NCBI GenBank assembly: GCA_049515655.1
Contig: JBEKTW010000002.1
Coordinates: 186,001 to 250,000, forward strand
Direction of reading: 5' to 3'
DNA from: JBEKTW01 sp049515655
Lineage (GTDB): Bacteria > Bacteroidota > Ignavibacteria > UBA10030 > SZUA-254
DNA: 64,000 bases
In this document: positions 24,317 through 34,300 of the stretch, one piece after another
Layout of the letters: every line of letters begins with the position of its first letter
Numbering within the stretch: position 1 is the stretch's first letter
Notes under the pieces: generated by a model
Database searches by the model: none
Told to the model about the DNA's origin: nothing
The model's input: the letters and a program-made list of their open reading frames with translations, nothing else
Made by a program: the position numbers and the translations under genes

Positions 24317-25615
24317 CTACGCGGTTACGAGATGGGGGGGCTTGACAGATTTCGAAACTATGGGAGTCTTTCGCGCCCGCCGCTCAAATTCATCCCGAAA
24401 TTTTTTTATCACGCTTTGCACCGGCCACGCCGCCGCATCACCAAGGGCGCAAACGGTGTTGCCTTCGATATTGTTCGCCACATCCAGCAGCAGGTCGACA
24501 TCCTGCATCGTCCCTTCGCCGTCGACAAACCGGTTGAGGATCTTCTCCATCCAGCCGCAGCCTTCACGGCACGGGGTACACTGCCCGCACGATTCGTGGT
24601 GATAGAAATGAGCGATGCGTGCAAGAACCTTGAGAATATCTGTGTCTTCGTTCATGACAATCACACCGCCGGTTCCGATCGAGGTTTCGACCGATTTCAA
24701 GGACTCTGCATCCATCTTCACGCCATCGAGTTCATCTCCCCGCAGCCACATCGTCGACGACCCTCCCGGAATCACTGCTCTGACCTTCTTATTTCCCGGA
24801 ACTCCGCCTGCATGCTTGTAAATGAGGTCGGTGAGCAGAATACCGGTAGGGAATTCAAACACGCCGGGCTTGTTCACGTGACCGCTGACGCCGAACAGGA
24901 GGGTACCCGGATGTTTTGGCTCGCCGATCTTCGAAAACCATTCCCAACCTTTCGCGATGATGATCGGGACGTTGGCAATCGTCTCGATATTGTTGATGGT
25001 CGTCGGGCACCCCCATAATCCGTTTTGTGCGGGAAACGGAGGTTTCACCCTTGGATACCCGCGGTCGCCCTCGATGGAATTCATCAGAGCCGATTCTTCG
25101 CCGCAGATATACGCCCCGGCTCCCCGGTGAATATACATGTTCGTGCTGAAACTCGTTCCGAGGATATTTGCTCCGACGTAGTTCTTCGCGTACGCGTCGT
25201 CGATCGCTTTCTGGAGCAACCGGATCCATTTCACGTATTCGCCACGGACATAAACGTACGTCGTCGAGACACCCATTGCATAGGCGGCGATCAATGCGCC
25301 TTCGATAAACAGATGCGGGTTGAGTTCGAAGATCTGCCTGTCCTTGAACGTCCCCGGCTCGCTTTCATCTCCATTCGCGCAGAGATATTTCGGCATGGAC
25401 GTTTGTTTCGGCATAAACGTCCATTTAAGTCCCGTCGGGAAACAGGCCCCGCCCCGACCGCGAAGATTGGATCTTTTCACCTGGTCGGTGACCTCCTCGG
25501 GCTTCATCGCCAATGCCTTCCGAAAGGCCTGGTATCCACCATGGCCTTCGTAGACATCGATCCGGTGCAGGTCCGGTATATCAGGAAGGATAAGTTTTTC
25601 GGCGAGGTCAGGCAT
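24317..25615 (-). CDS. nuoF: NADH-quinone oxidoreductase subunit F
   Basis: The NADH-binding flavoprotein subunit of complex I, in the peripheral arm; it takes hydride from NADH to FMN and passes electrons to iron-sulfur clusters. LRGRGGACFPTGLKW is the nucleotide/FMN site, GDESEPGTFKDR the NADH region, and ESCGQCTPCREG with a later Cys holds the 4Fe-4S cluster N3. The length of 432 residues is normal. It is the last gene of a nuoABCDEF run on the minus strand and follows nuoE by three bases. No nuoG follows; the next gene is convergent. Confidence 0.97.
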   Translation of the reverse strand: MPDLAEKLILPDIPDLHRIDVYEGHGGYQAFRKALAMKPEEVTDQVKRSNLRGRGGACFPTGLKWTFMPKQTSMPKYLCANGDESEPGTFKDRQIFELNPHLFIEGALIAAYAMGVSTTYVYVRGEYVKWIRLLQKAIDDAYAKNYVGANILGTSFSTNMYIHRGAGAYICGEESALMNSIEGDRGYPRVKPPFPAQNGLWGCPTTINNIETIANVPIIIAKGWEWFSKIGEPKHPGTLLFGVSGHVNKPGVFEFPTGILLTDLIYKHAGGVPGNKKVRAVIPGGSSTMWLRGDELDGVKMDAESLKSVETSIGTGGVIVMNEDTDILKVLARIAHFYHHESCGQCTPCREGCGWMEKILNRFVDGEGTMQDVDLLLDVANNIEGNTVCALGDAAAWPVQSVIKKFRDEFERRARKTPIVSKSVKPPHLVTA

Positions 25616-25618
25616 ACA

Positions 25619-26083
25619 TTACTTTAGTTCCGCGAGAAGCTTGTCGACCGCTTCGGTTGTTAGACCCTCGTAATACTCATCGTTGACCTGCATCATCGGA
25701 GCGGTCCCGCACGAACCGAGACATTCGACCTCCGTGACCGTAAATTTCTTGTCGGGCGTCGTTTCTCCGGGTTTCACCTTGAGCCGTGCGCAGATATGTT
25801 CGGTGAGTTTGTCCGCGCCGAGAAGCTGGCAGGAAACATTCGTACAGACCTGCACGTGGTATTTCCCGACGGGCTTCGTGTTGAACATCGTATAAAACGT
25901 TACCACGCCATAAATGTGTCCGAGTGGGACGTTCAGGAGGCCGGCGACGTACTTCATCGTCTCGGGAGAGATCCACCCAAATTGTTCCTGGGCCATCCAG
26001 AGCACGGGCAGTACGAGTGCCTTGGCGGTCGGATAGCGCTTTTTCAACTCTTCTATTTTCTTGAGATTCTCTTCAGAGAGCAT
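25619..26083 (-). CDS. nuoE: NADH-quinone oxidoreductase subunit E
   Basis: The 24-kDa-type subunit of complex I carrying the 2Fe-2S cluster N1a next to NuoF. Ligands are in VCTNVSCQLLG and VECLGSCGTAPMMQ (C-x4/5-C and C-x3-C). The N-terminal helical region MKYVAGLLNVPLGHIYGVVTFY is typical. 154 residues, normal for the family. It sits between nuoD and nuoF. Confidence 0.97.
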   Translation of the reverse strand: MLSEENLKKIEELKKRYPTAKALVLPVLWMAQEQFGWISPETMKYVAGLLNVPLGHIYGVVTFYTMFNTKPVGKYHVQVCTNVSCQLLGADKLTEHICARLKVKPGETTPDKKFTVTEVECLGSCGTAPMMQVNDEYYEGLTTEAVDKLLAELK

Positions 26084-26092
26084 CGCACATCA

Positions 26093-27343
26093 TTACTTGT
26101 CCGCTTCCCCCATCACCGGGTCGACACTTCCGATGACGGCGACGATATCGGAGATCATACCGCCTTTGAGCATGATGGGAAGCGACTGGATATTGACGAA
26201 GGACGGAGAGTGGATCTTGAGCCGCCAGGGATTTCCTTCACCGTGGCTTACGATATAAAATCCCAGCTCGCCCTTGGAAGCTTCGACCGCATGATACACT
26301 TCACCGATCGGAGGGTTGATACCGAAGTTGACCAGCATGAAATCGTGAATGAGCTCTTCCATCTTGCCGTAGGTACGTTCTTTCTTCGGCAGGACGCGTT
26401 TTGGTTCCCGCGCATTGACCGCGCCAACAGGCATTTTCTCCAGTGCCTGCCGGATAATCTTTATGCTCTCCCGCATCTCCTGCATGCGAACGTAGAAGCG
26501 CGCAAGGACATCGCAATCCGTGTAGACCGGAACGTTGAAGTCGAGAGCATTGTACACAAGATAGGGTTCGTCGCGACGGAGGTCGTGCGCAACCCCGGTC
26601 GCCCGTAAAATCGGGCCGGTGACTCCCATCCTGATGGCATCTTGCTGCGAGAGGATACCTACGCCTTCACATCGATCGATAAAGATCCGGTTTTTCAAGA
26701 GGAGTTTTTCGCATTCATCAATCGACGCTGGAAGCTGGTCGATAAAGTCCTTTGTCATGCCGGCGGCTTCGTCGGTCATATCCTGAGCGAGGCCTCCGAT
26801 ACGCGTGAAACTCGTGGTGAACCTCACGCCCGTGAGGATGTCCCAGATATCCTGAATCTTTTCCCGCTCACGAAAGCCCCACAGCAACACCGTCACCGCG
26901 CCGACGTCCATTGCCATAGACCCCAGCCAGACAAGGTGCGAGGCGAGTCGCGCAAGCTCGGCGCAGATCACCCGGATGTACTGGGCGCGTGGTGGAACTT
27001 CAATGCCGGCGAGTTTTTCGACTGCAAGAACATACGCGACATTATTGGCAAGCGGCGAAAGATAGTCGAGACGGTCGGTGTGCGGAATGTACTCATGATA
27101 CGTCATATTCTCGGCGAGCTTTTCATAGCCGCGATGCAAGTATCCGAGGTCGGGGACGGCCGAAATGACAGTCTCGCCGTCCAACCTGAGAAGCAATCGA
27201 AGAACGCCGTGCGTTGCAGGATGTTGGGGGCCCATATTGAGCACCATCTCGCTGTCCAGCGGGTCGTCGAACGTGACGGTGGTGTCCTGTCCCTCCAGTG
27301 CCTTCAGGATTTTTTGCCGGGATTCGGTAAGACGTGATTCCAT
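26093..27343 (-). CDS. nuoD: NADH-quinone oxidoreductase subunit D
   Basis: The 49-kDa-type subunit forming the quinone site with NuoB and NuoH. NMGPQHPATHGVLRLLLRLDGE at the N-terminus and YLHRGYEKLAE are hallmark segments, and the C-terminus ends MISDIVAVIGSVDPVMGEADK, a shape close to the DPVMGEVDR end of the family. 416 residues, full length. NuoC and NuoD are separate genes here, not fused. Confidence 0.97.
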   Translation of the reverse strand: MESRLTESRQKILKALEGQDTTVTFDDPLDSEMVLNMGPQHPATHGVLRLLLRLDGETVISAVPDLGYLHRGYEKLAENMTYHEYIPHTDRLDYLSPLANNVAYVLAVEKLAGIEVPPRAQYIRVICAELARLASHLVWLGSMAMDVGAVTVLLWGFREREKIQDIWDILTGVRFTTSFTRIGGLAQDMTDEAAGMTKDFIDQLPASIDECEKLLLKNRIFIDRCEGVGILSQQDAIRMGVTGPILRATGVAHDLRRDEPYLVYNALDFNVPVYTDCDVLARFYVRMQEMRESIKIIRQALEKMPVGAVNAREPKRVLPKKERTYGKMEELIHDFMLVNFGINPPIGEVYHAVEASKGELGFYIVSHGEGNPWRLKIHSPSFVNIQSLPIMLKGGMISDIVAVIGSVDPVMGEADK

Positions 27344-27357
27344 GGGGCCGAATCGAA

Positions 27358-27840
27358 CTATTTGCGCGGAAGCGGAAGTGAGCCGGGAATCCCCATGAGC
27401 GGAAAATCTTTTCTCAGCGGATAGTGTTCGAATTCTTCCGGCATATAGATGCGACGCAGGTCGGGATGACCATCGAAAACAATTCCGTACATGTCATTCG
27501 TCTCCCGTTCATGCCAATTCGCCCCCGGCCAAACCGGAGTCATCGATGGAACGTGGAGGTCGGACTCATCAACCCGCACTTTGAGACGCAGCCGGTATTT
27601 GTTCTTCAGTGAATACAGATTATACACCACTTCGAACCGGTCCTCCGGACGAAAGTAATCCGCCCCGCAGAGATCCTTCAACATGTCGAATTGCAGCTCA
27701 TCGTCGTCACGCAGAAACCGACAAACGTCGACGATGTCCTGTTTCCTCACGACGATAGTGACTTCACCGCGAAACTCGCTCGTGGATTCGACTGCATTCT
27801 TAAACTGCGACTTGATTTTTTCGAGAATGGCGTCCTTCAT
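27358..27840 (-). CDS. nuoC: NADH-quinone oxidoreductase subunit C
   Basis: The 30-kDa-type connecting subunit of the complex I peripheral arm. Family signature [36 protein letters not shown] segment near residue 105-140, ending [12 protein letters not shown]. 160 residues. The start overlaps the end of nuoB by four bases, so translation is coupled. Confidence 0.96.
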   Translation of the reverse strand: MKDAILEKIKSQFKNAVESTSEFRGEVTIVVRKQDIVDVCRFLRDDDELQFDMLKDLCGADYFRPEDRFEVVYNLYSLKNKYRLRLKVRVDESDLHVPSMTPVWPGANWHERETNDMYGIVFDGHPDLRRIYMPEEFEHYPLRKDFPLMGIPGSLPLPRK

Positions 27841-28349
27841 GAAGTGTGAGAAAGCTCTCCCATCTCCCCCACATATGTTTTTTGACCGGGCCGTTCGCCG
27901 CGCGCTATTTTCTTTTGAACCTCCATCAAACCCTTCAGGAGATTGTCAGGCCGGGGGGGACAACCCGCGACGTACACGTCTACCGGAATGAAGAGATCAA
28001 TTCCCTGCACGACCGAGTAGGAACGGTACATCCCCCCCGTCGACGTGCAGGCGCCCATGGCGATCACCCATTTCGGGTCCGGCATCTGGTCATAGATCTT
28101 CCGAACAACGTGGGCCATCTTGTACGTCACCGTACCGGCGACGATCATCAAATCGCTTTGTCGCGGGGAAAACCGGAATGCCTCCGAACCAAAACGGGCG
28201 ACATCCGTCCTCGGTCCCGCGAACGACATCATCTCGATGGCGCAGCATGAAATCCCCATCGGCATCGGCCAGAGGGAATTCTTTTGCGACCAGTGCATGA
28301 TATCTTCTATTCGCGTGGTCAGAAATCCTTCATTTACGTTCCCCGGCAT
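27837..28349 (-). CDS. nuoB: NADH-quinone oxidoreductase subunit B
   Basis: Carries the terminal 4Fe-4S cluster N2 that reduces quinone. Adjacent cysteines in [10 protein letters not shown], then ACTSTGGMY and VAGCPPRPD provide the ligands. The ATG at 28349 gives 170 residues starting MPGNVNEGF; a longer frame to 28511 runs through nuoA coding sequence and is not part of the protein. It follows nuoA by four bases. Confidence 0.97.
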   Translation of the reverse strand: MPGNVNEGFLTTRIEDIMHWSQKNSLWPMPMGISCCAIEMMSFAGPRTDVARFGSEAFRFSPRQSDLMIVAGTVTYKMAHVVRKIYDQMPDPKWVIAMGACTSTGGMYRSYSVVQGIDLFIPVDVYVAGCPPRPDNLLKGLMEVQKKIARGERPGQKTYVGEMGELSHTS

Positions 28350-28353
28350 CGCA

Positions 28354-28812
28354 TCAAACCGTCCTTTCTTCCATCGCCTGCTTGTTGCGCAACGAAACTT
28401 CGCGGGGCGCTTCGGCCGGCTGCGTTGTTGCCCGAGACCAATCCAGGGCACCCTTCTTCCACACGTACAAAAGGCCTGCCATGAGAATTGCCATGAACAC
28501 GAGCATCTCAAGAAATCCGAAAACGCCTAGATCTCGAAAATTGACCGCCCAGGGATACAGAAAAACGACTTCAATATCAAAGACGATAAACAGCATGGCG
28601 ATCAGATAGAACCTGACGGAAAATCGTTCCTGGGCAGTGCGCACGGGTTCCATCCCACTCTCATAGGTCGATAATTTTTCTTCCGTCGAGTTCTTCGGTC
28701 CAAAGATCTCACTCGCCTTCGACATGACAACTCCGAAAGCGACGGCGATGCAGATCATTATGCCGATGGGAATATAGTTGTCTAGCACGGTTCGAATTCG
28801 ATTTTCATCCAA
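28354..28812 (-). CDS. nuoA: NADH-quinone oxidoreductase subunit A
   Basis: A small membrane subunit of complex I with three helices: about 13-32, 68-87 and 98-117. The conserved loop [22 protein letters not shown] after helix 1 and [17 protein letters not shown] are diagnostic. 152 residues, with an extended polar C-terminus. First gene of the nuoABCDEF operon. Confidence 0.95.
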   Translation of the reverse strand: MDENRIRTVLDNYIPIGIMICIAVAFGVVMSKASEIFGPKNSTEEKLSTYESGMEPVRTAQERFSVRFYLIAMLFIVFDIEVVFLYPWAVNFRDLGVFGFLEMLVFMAILMAGLLYVWKKGALDWSRATTQPAEAPREVSLRNKQAMEERTV

Positions 28813-28861
28813 AAGTTAGCCAAAACACGAAACAAAAGCAAGTTTTCTCCGATTCCCTGTT

Positions 28862-29698
28862 CTATGGAAGGCGGTCCTTCGCACCGGCGTGATGCATCGG
28901 AGACGTCATCTGCCAATAACCTATCGCGACCCCGCTGGCGATCGCAACGTTGAGCGACTCTGCCCTGCCATGTTTCGGGATCGTCATCAGTTGGTCGGCA
29001 AGCTGCGTGATTTCCGGAGATACCCCATGAGCTTCATTGCCAAACACCATAACCGTCTTCGCGGCAAAGTCAATCGCGGGCAGCATCCTTCCACCTTCGA
29101 TGACAGTTGCGATGATTTCGAAGCCGTTGCGCTTCGCCAATTTCAAAACGGAAGGCAAATCCGCGTCGGTGCAGATCGGTAAATGAAAAAGGGACCCCAT
29201 GGCGGAGCGAACAACCTTGGGATTGAAAATCTCCACGCTCGACTTGCTCAACACAACAGCATCCACGCCAAACCAATCGCACGTGCGGAGGATCGTGCCG
29301 ACATTCCCGGGGTCGGCTACATCATCGAGGGCAATCACAAGACAGCGATGCGCGTCTCCCGTTAGAACCGAATCGAGCAATTGAGGCCTGGAAGCAACCA
29401 CACCGATGATGCTTTGCGGCGTCACTGTATCCGAAAGCTTTTTGAGTTCGTCGCTGGAGACTTCCAATAATTCACAATGAACGGCCTCAGCGAGGCGCAA
29501 GATGTCTCGGGCGCTCTCGGTCATCAGAAAATCCCGGTGCAGCAGGAGGGTTTCGAGTTTCCAGTCAGACTGGAGCACCTCGTGGACAAGTTTTGTTCCT
29601 TCGATGAGGAATCTCTTCTCCTGCTCCCGGTATTTTTTTCTCGTGAGCTTCTGGAAATATTTGAACTGGAATTGAGATACTCTCGGTATTGCTCGCAT
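28862..29698 (-). CDS. SpoU/TrmH-family RNA 2'-O-methyltransferase
   Basis: A SPOUT-fold enzyme that methylates ribose in rRNA or tRNA using S-adenosylmethionine. The N-terminal 100 residues form the substrate-binding domain (REQEKRFLIEGTKLVHEVL). The three family motifs follow: DVADPGNVGTILRTCDWFG, VFGNEAHGVS and IPKHGRAESLNVAIASGVA. 278 residues, as expected. The exact target base is not readable. The ATG lies only ten bases after the -10 element of its promoter and has no ribosome site, so the message is probably almost leaderless. Confidence 0.92.
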   Translation of the reverse strand: MRAIPRVSQFQFKYFQKLTRKKYREQEKRFLIEGTKLVHEVLQSDWKLETLLLHRDFLMTESARDILRLAEAVHCELLEVSSDELKKLSDTVTPQSIIGVVASRPQLLDSVLTGDAHRCLVIALDDVADPGNVGTILRTCDWFGVDAVVLSKSSVEIFNPKVVRSAMGSLFHLPICTDADLPSVLKLAKRNGFEIIATVIEGGRMLPAIDFAAKTVMVFGNEAHGVSPEITQLADQLMTIPKHGRAESLNVAIASGVAIGYWQMTSPMHHAGAKDRLP

Positions 29699-29707
29699 AG
29701 GAGGTGA

Positions 29708-29736
29708 AATATATCGAATAAAGGAAGAAAAAACAA
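29708..29736 (-). promoter_or_regulatory. Promoter of the SpoU methyltransferase gene
   Basis: Minus strand TTGTTT (29736-29731), 17 bases, TATATT (29713-29708). It is divergent to the promoter at 29757-29785, about 20 bases away. Confidence 0.55.
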
Positions 29737-29756
29737 AGGAACGCTTGATCTATCAC

Positions 29757-29785
29757 TTGATTATCAAGCCGGATCTGGGTATATT
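29757..29785 (+). promoter_or_regulatory. Promoter of the heptose-TamB-rnr operon
   Basis: TTGATT (29757-29762), 17 bases, TATATT (29780-29785), with the ATG at 29822 about 30 bases after the predicted start point. Confidence 0.6.
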
Positions 29786-29821
29786 TCGATAAATTATGAG
29801 TCATTTAAACAGCCGATTTCC

Positions 29822-30844
29822 ATGGTGCATATATCCGAACAACGATTGAACGCGCTGCTCGACTCTCTTAATGGAAAAACGATCGCGGTGGTCGGCGATC
29901 TGATGCTCGACAGTTACATCTGGGGCAAGGTCAACCGGATATCGCCGGAAGCACCTGTGCCCGTCGTCGATGTTGAAACCGAACAAGTACGCCTGGGCGG
30001 AGCGGCAAACGTCGCGCATAATATCAAGTCGCTCGGGGGTAAACCGCTGCTTGTCGGTGTTCTCGGTGATGATTCCAGCGGAAAGAAGCTGTTGAACATC
30101 ATTCGTGAGAACGCCTTTCCGGTCGATGGCATTGTCGTCGATCATGCGCGCCCAACGACCGTCAAGACCCGCATCATCGCACACAGTCAGCACGTGGTTC
30201 GAATCGACCGGGAATCACGGAAAGAGATCCCCACCACGATCCAGAATGGAATTCTTGAAACACTTCTGCGCAATAGTGAAGCGATTGACGGGATCATCAT
30301 TGAAGATTACAACAAAGGGGTCATCGTCAAGAGCCTGATTCACCGGATTGTCGAGTGGGCCAATCAACATAACAAGCCCATCGCTGTCGACCCGAAATAC
30401 AACAACTTCTTTGAATTCACCAATGTCACGGTTTTCAAACCCAACCGGAAGGAAGTCGAAGAAGTCCTGGGACTGAGGATGAACGATGAGCACGAAGTCA
30501 TTACCGCAGGGAAAAAGATCCTCGAACGACTCAATTGCTCCGGCGTGCTCCTGACGCGGGGCGAGCAAGGGATGTCGTTGTTCGAAAGAGACGGGACGGT
30601 CACTCACGTTCCGACAAAGGCACGCAACGTCGCCGACGTTTCCGGGGCCGGCGACACGGTCATCGCCACCCTTACAATGGCGCTCGTCAGCGGCGCGACC
30701 ATCAGAGAAGCCGCAACTCTCGCGAACATCGCCGGCGGCATTGTCTGCGGCTCGGTCGGCATCGTTCCCATCGTCAAAAATGAACTCCGGGATGCCGTCC
30801 TCCAGGACATGAATCACCGGCCTCGGTCAGACTCGGCGAACTAA
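29822..30844 (+). CDS. rfaE1: D-glycero-beta-D-manno-heptose-7-phosphate kinase
   Basis: A PfkB/ribokinase-family enzyme that makes heptose 1,7-bisphosphate for ADP-heptose and LPS core. VVGDLMLDSYIWGKVNRISPEAPVPV is present as the N-terminal signature region, with VRLGGAANVAHNIKSLGG for sugar binding and DVSGAGDTVIATL carrying the catalytic Asp and anion hole. 340 residues, the kinase half of the E. coli fusion HldE; the nucleotidyltransferase half is the next gene, overlapping by one base. Confidence 0.95.
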   Translation: MVHISEQRLNALLDSLNGKTIAVVGDLMLDSYIWGKVNRISPEAPVPVVDVETEQVRLGGAANVAHNIKSLGGKPLLVGVLGDDSSGKKLLNIIRENAFPVDGIVVDHARPTTVKTRIIAHSQHVVRIDRESRKEIPTTIQNGILETLLRNSEAIDGIIIEDYNKGVIVKSLIHRIVEWANQHNKPIAVDPKYNNFFEFTNVTVFKPNRKEVEEVLGLRMNDEHEVITAGKKILERLNCSGVLLTRGEQGMSLFERDGTVTHVPTKARNVADVSGAGDTVIATLTMALVSGATIREAATLANIAGGIVCGSVGIVPIVKNELRDAVLQDMNHRPRSDSAN

Positions 30845-31320
30845 TGGGCCGGATCGTCACTCTCCCCGCATTGCGGCGTTCCCGTGAAGCATGCCGGCAG
30901 TCCGGACAAAAAGTCGTTTTCACCAACGGCTGCTTCGACATTCTTCACAAGGGACACGTCGAATACCTCACGAAAGCGAAAGCGCTGGGAGATATCCTGG
31001 TGGTCGGTATCAACACGGATGCTTCCGCCCGGAGAATCAAAGGAGAAAAGAGGCCCATCGTCGACCAGAACGACCGTGCTGTCATCGTCGCGAATCTCTT
31101 GCCCGTGGATTACGTATGTTTATTTGATGAAGATACGCCGGATGCGCTCATTCGCGCAATCGTTCCGGACGTGCTCGTGAAGGGCGCTGATTGGAAAGTC
31201 AACGACATTGTTGGCAAGGACGTTGTGGAACAAGCGGGCGGGGTCGTTTCCACGATACAACTGACCCCGGGACTCTCTACCTCCCAGATCATTGACCGGA
31301 TCCGTGAGCGTTACTGCTGA
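30844..31320 (+). CDS. rfaE2: D-glycero-beta-D-manno-heptose-1-phosphate adenylyltransferase
   Basis: A cytidylyltransferase-fold enzyme that makes ADP-heptose. VFTNGCFDILHKGHVEYL contains the HxGH nucleotide site, and STSQIIDRIRERY ends the domain with the usual Ser-Thr-x-x-Ile-Ile-like motif. 158 residues. It shares one base with the stop of the kinase gene, an arrangement equal to a split HldE. Together with the family 9 transferases at 9969-12187 it supports heptose in the LPS. Confidence 0.94.
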   Translation: MGRIVTLPALRRSREACRQSGQKVVFTNGCFDILHKGHVEYLTKAKALGDILVVGINTDASARRIKGEKRPIVDQNDRAVIVANLLPVDYVCLFDEDTPDALIRAIVPDVLVKGADWKVNDIVGKDVVEQAGGVVSTIQLTPGLSTSQIIDRIRERYC

Positions 31321-31335
31321 GGGAACATCACACTG

Positions 31336-34300
31336 ATGAAGGTTGTCAAAACCATTCTCAAGGTTATCGGTGTTTCGGCTGGAATCCTCTTCCTCCTTCT
31401 GATTCTCATCGCGACCATTACGCAGACGAATTTCTTCAAGGATCGTCTTCGCACAATCGTGGTCTCCTCCCTCTCCACGAAAGCGAACGTCCAGCTCCAC
31501 CTCGGAACCATCCGCGGTAATTTCATCACCGGCATCGAGATCGATTCACTCGCCATTGATTACGGAGAGGTCAAGCTGCTCTCGACCGGTCCCATCAACC
31601 TCGAACACGATCCGCTGGCCCTTCTGAGGAAATCAATCGTTGTCAACCGCCTCACTGTCCAGCATCCCTCCATCACGCTCATCCGGTCATTGACCGGCGA
31701 ATGGAATTTCGCGAAGCTCCTCGGGTCTTCGGGGGATACCAGCCATAGCGCTTTTGACTGGAGCATTATCCTTAAGAATGTAGAGCTCAAAGACGGAACA
31801 ATTTCCCTCATCGATTTCGCATCCCTCGCGTCGCCGGACCATGATACCTCCCGGCCGGGCGAAGTTGAATACCATAATTTTTCATTACACGATGTGAACC
31901 TTAACCTTTCTGCCGCCATCAGGACCGACAACATCAGCGCGGTGATCCAGTCCGCCTCATTTTTATCCGTCACCCCAGAGTTTCAGCTCTCCCGGTTTTC
32001 CGGTGAATTCAAAGCCGACCGGGAAGGAATCGGCATGCGCAACGTCGTCATCCAGACAGGAAAATCCTCGCTCCAATTCAGCGCCGCGATGAGCGGGCCG
32101 AATGTGTTCAAGGGAATCAACATCGCAAGTTACCAGTTTGACCCGGTGCAACTGCAGTTGAACGCCAGGAACGTTGATTTTTCCGAGTTGAAGAGTTTCC
32201 TGCCAGCGCTCGAGCCCTTCGAAGGGTCTTCCGCCCTTGACCTCGAAGCAAGCGGGGAATTCGGGAATCTGAATATCAAGCACATGAACCTCCGCACACA
32301 GTCAAGTTCATTGAAACTGGCGGGGACGTTGAAGAATCTTCACCATCCGGACGATTTGCGCCTGGACGTTCTCATAGGCGACAGCAGGGTCGACCCAGCC
32401 GATGTCGCGAAGCTGCTCCCTTCATCTCATCTCCCGGCGTTCGAAGGGGTCGGACAGCTTTCCCTCTTCGCACAGTACGTCGGGAAACCCCTCGACTTCA
32501 AAGCGACGGTATCCATGAAAGGGGAGCACGGCGACCTGAGCCTTTCGGGGCAGATGAATCTCACGCACGGCCTTCCACAATATGACCTAACGTTCTCCAC
32601 CAACAAGCTCGACGTGGGAACAATCCTCAGTGTCAAGAGCCTCCCCGGCGTGATGTCGACCAGGGGTGAGCTCAAAGGTGAAGGATTTTCGCTCGACAGC
32701 CTCTCCGCTCATCTTAAACTCAACATCGATTCCGGAAAGATCCGGAATTTTGCCATCGCGCATTCGCAAATCAACGTCGATGCCTGGCCGCACCGTTTCC
32801 AATATACTTCTTCCGTCAATCTTGGAGGAATGACTGCCGACGCAAAAGGAAAAATCAATCTCACGAATCCCGACCTCCCGGCCTGGGAAGGAGTTCTTAC
32901 GTTCGGTTCCCTCGACCTATCCAGGATTTTTCCAGACTCGAAGTTTGAGACGAATCTTTCGTTCACCACAAAGTTGAACGGTTCGGGGACAACAATCGAC
33001 GACCTTAGCACCGACGCAGCGATCACACTCCTGCCCTCGATCCTGAACCATCATTCGTTTTCCCGGCAGGACGTACACCTGGTGCTTGACCAGCACGACG
33101 GCCGCAATAAGCATTTGTCAATCCAGTCGGCAATTTCCGACGTTGAACTGAACGGACAATTTGACCTTGATTTGCTCGCTTCGATTCTTCCCGAACTGGC
33201 GGAAACGTTCGTCCATAAAATGATCGGACACGCCGGGGGCACCGACACAACCGCCAGCGAAAATAAGCAGGTCTTGCGGACTGTGGCACGTCACGGAACC
33301 GGACAACTCCTCCAGGATTTCACCTACCACATCACCCTCAAGAACCTGGAGCCACTTGCAGACATTGTCGGCGAGATTCCGTTTAACGCCAAAGGAGACT
33401 TTAACGGCAGTCTTCGGGGAACAGACAAACGCCTTTCGTTCAACCTGAATGGCGCTCTCGATGAGTCGTTTCTCGGCACGATCAAGAGCGGCATTCTCAT
33501 TCATAACTGCGGCATCAGGATACAGGCGGACAGCCTGAGCACAATGCGTACACTGGAACAGCTTGCGACAAATATCGACGTCAACATCCAGTCAGGGTTG
33601 CTGAATTCGGTATCGTTGGCCAATGTTCACGCCCGGTTCGATTACCGTCAAGCCGAGGGTTGGTGCACGTTGAAAGGGGTCGTGGACTCTGTCTACGACG
33701 TAAATCTTCACGGAAGGGTTGCCCTCCAGCCAAGAACGTACGCTTTCGATGTTGACACATTTGCCGTATCTACAGAAGCCCTGAAATGGGAAAATGAGAA
33801 TGATATCCAGGTCAGGCTGAATGCCGAAGGATGCAGGGTAATGCACGCAATGATGAAGCATGGACCGGAATCGTTCGCGCTCACGGGAAGCCTGGATAGT
33901 TCGGGGAAATGCGACCTGAAGCTCTCCGTGCGGAATTTCTTGTTGTCGGAATTGGATTCCTTGATTCATCCTCACGGTATTCACCAGCACGAAATCGGTT
34001 TCGCGGGCAGTGCGGACGCCGATATCGACCTCTCCGGCACGACGGATGCCCCGGTCATCGACGCCGCTGCCACCGGTCGGAATGTTCTCTATAAGAGAAC
34101 GAGCGTCGGGAACATCGCGGCAAGCATCCGTTACCGGGACCACCTCGCCACCATTGACATGAAGGTGAAATCTGCGCTGACCGACACGACCCCCCAGCTT
34201 TTGGTAAAAGGAGTCGTGCCGATGGATCTCGCGCTCAAATGTGTCGATGAACGATTCCTCGATAAGGAACAGCAGCTTGAAATCACTTCGAAGAACTTCA

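Noticed and set aside
28813..28841. TTGCTT-17-TAACTT match upstream of nuoA on the minus strand
   Set aside because: The predicted start point would fall inside the nuoA coding sequence after its ATG, so it cannot be the promoter for this start.
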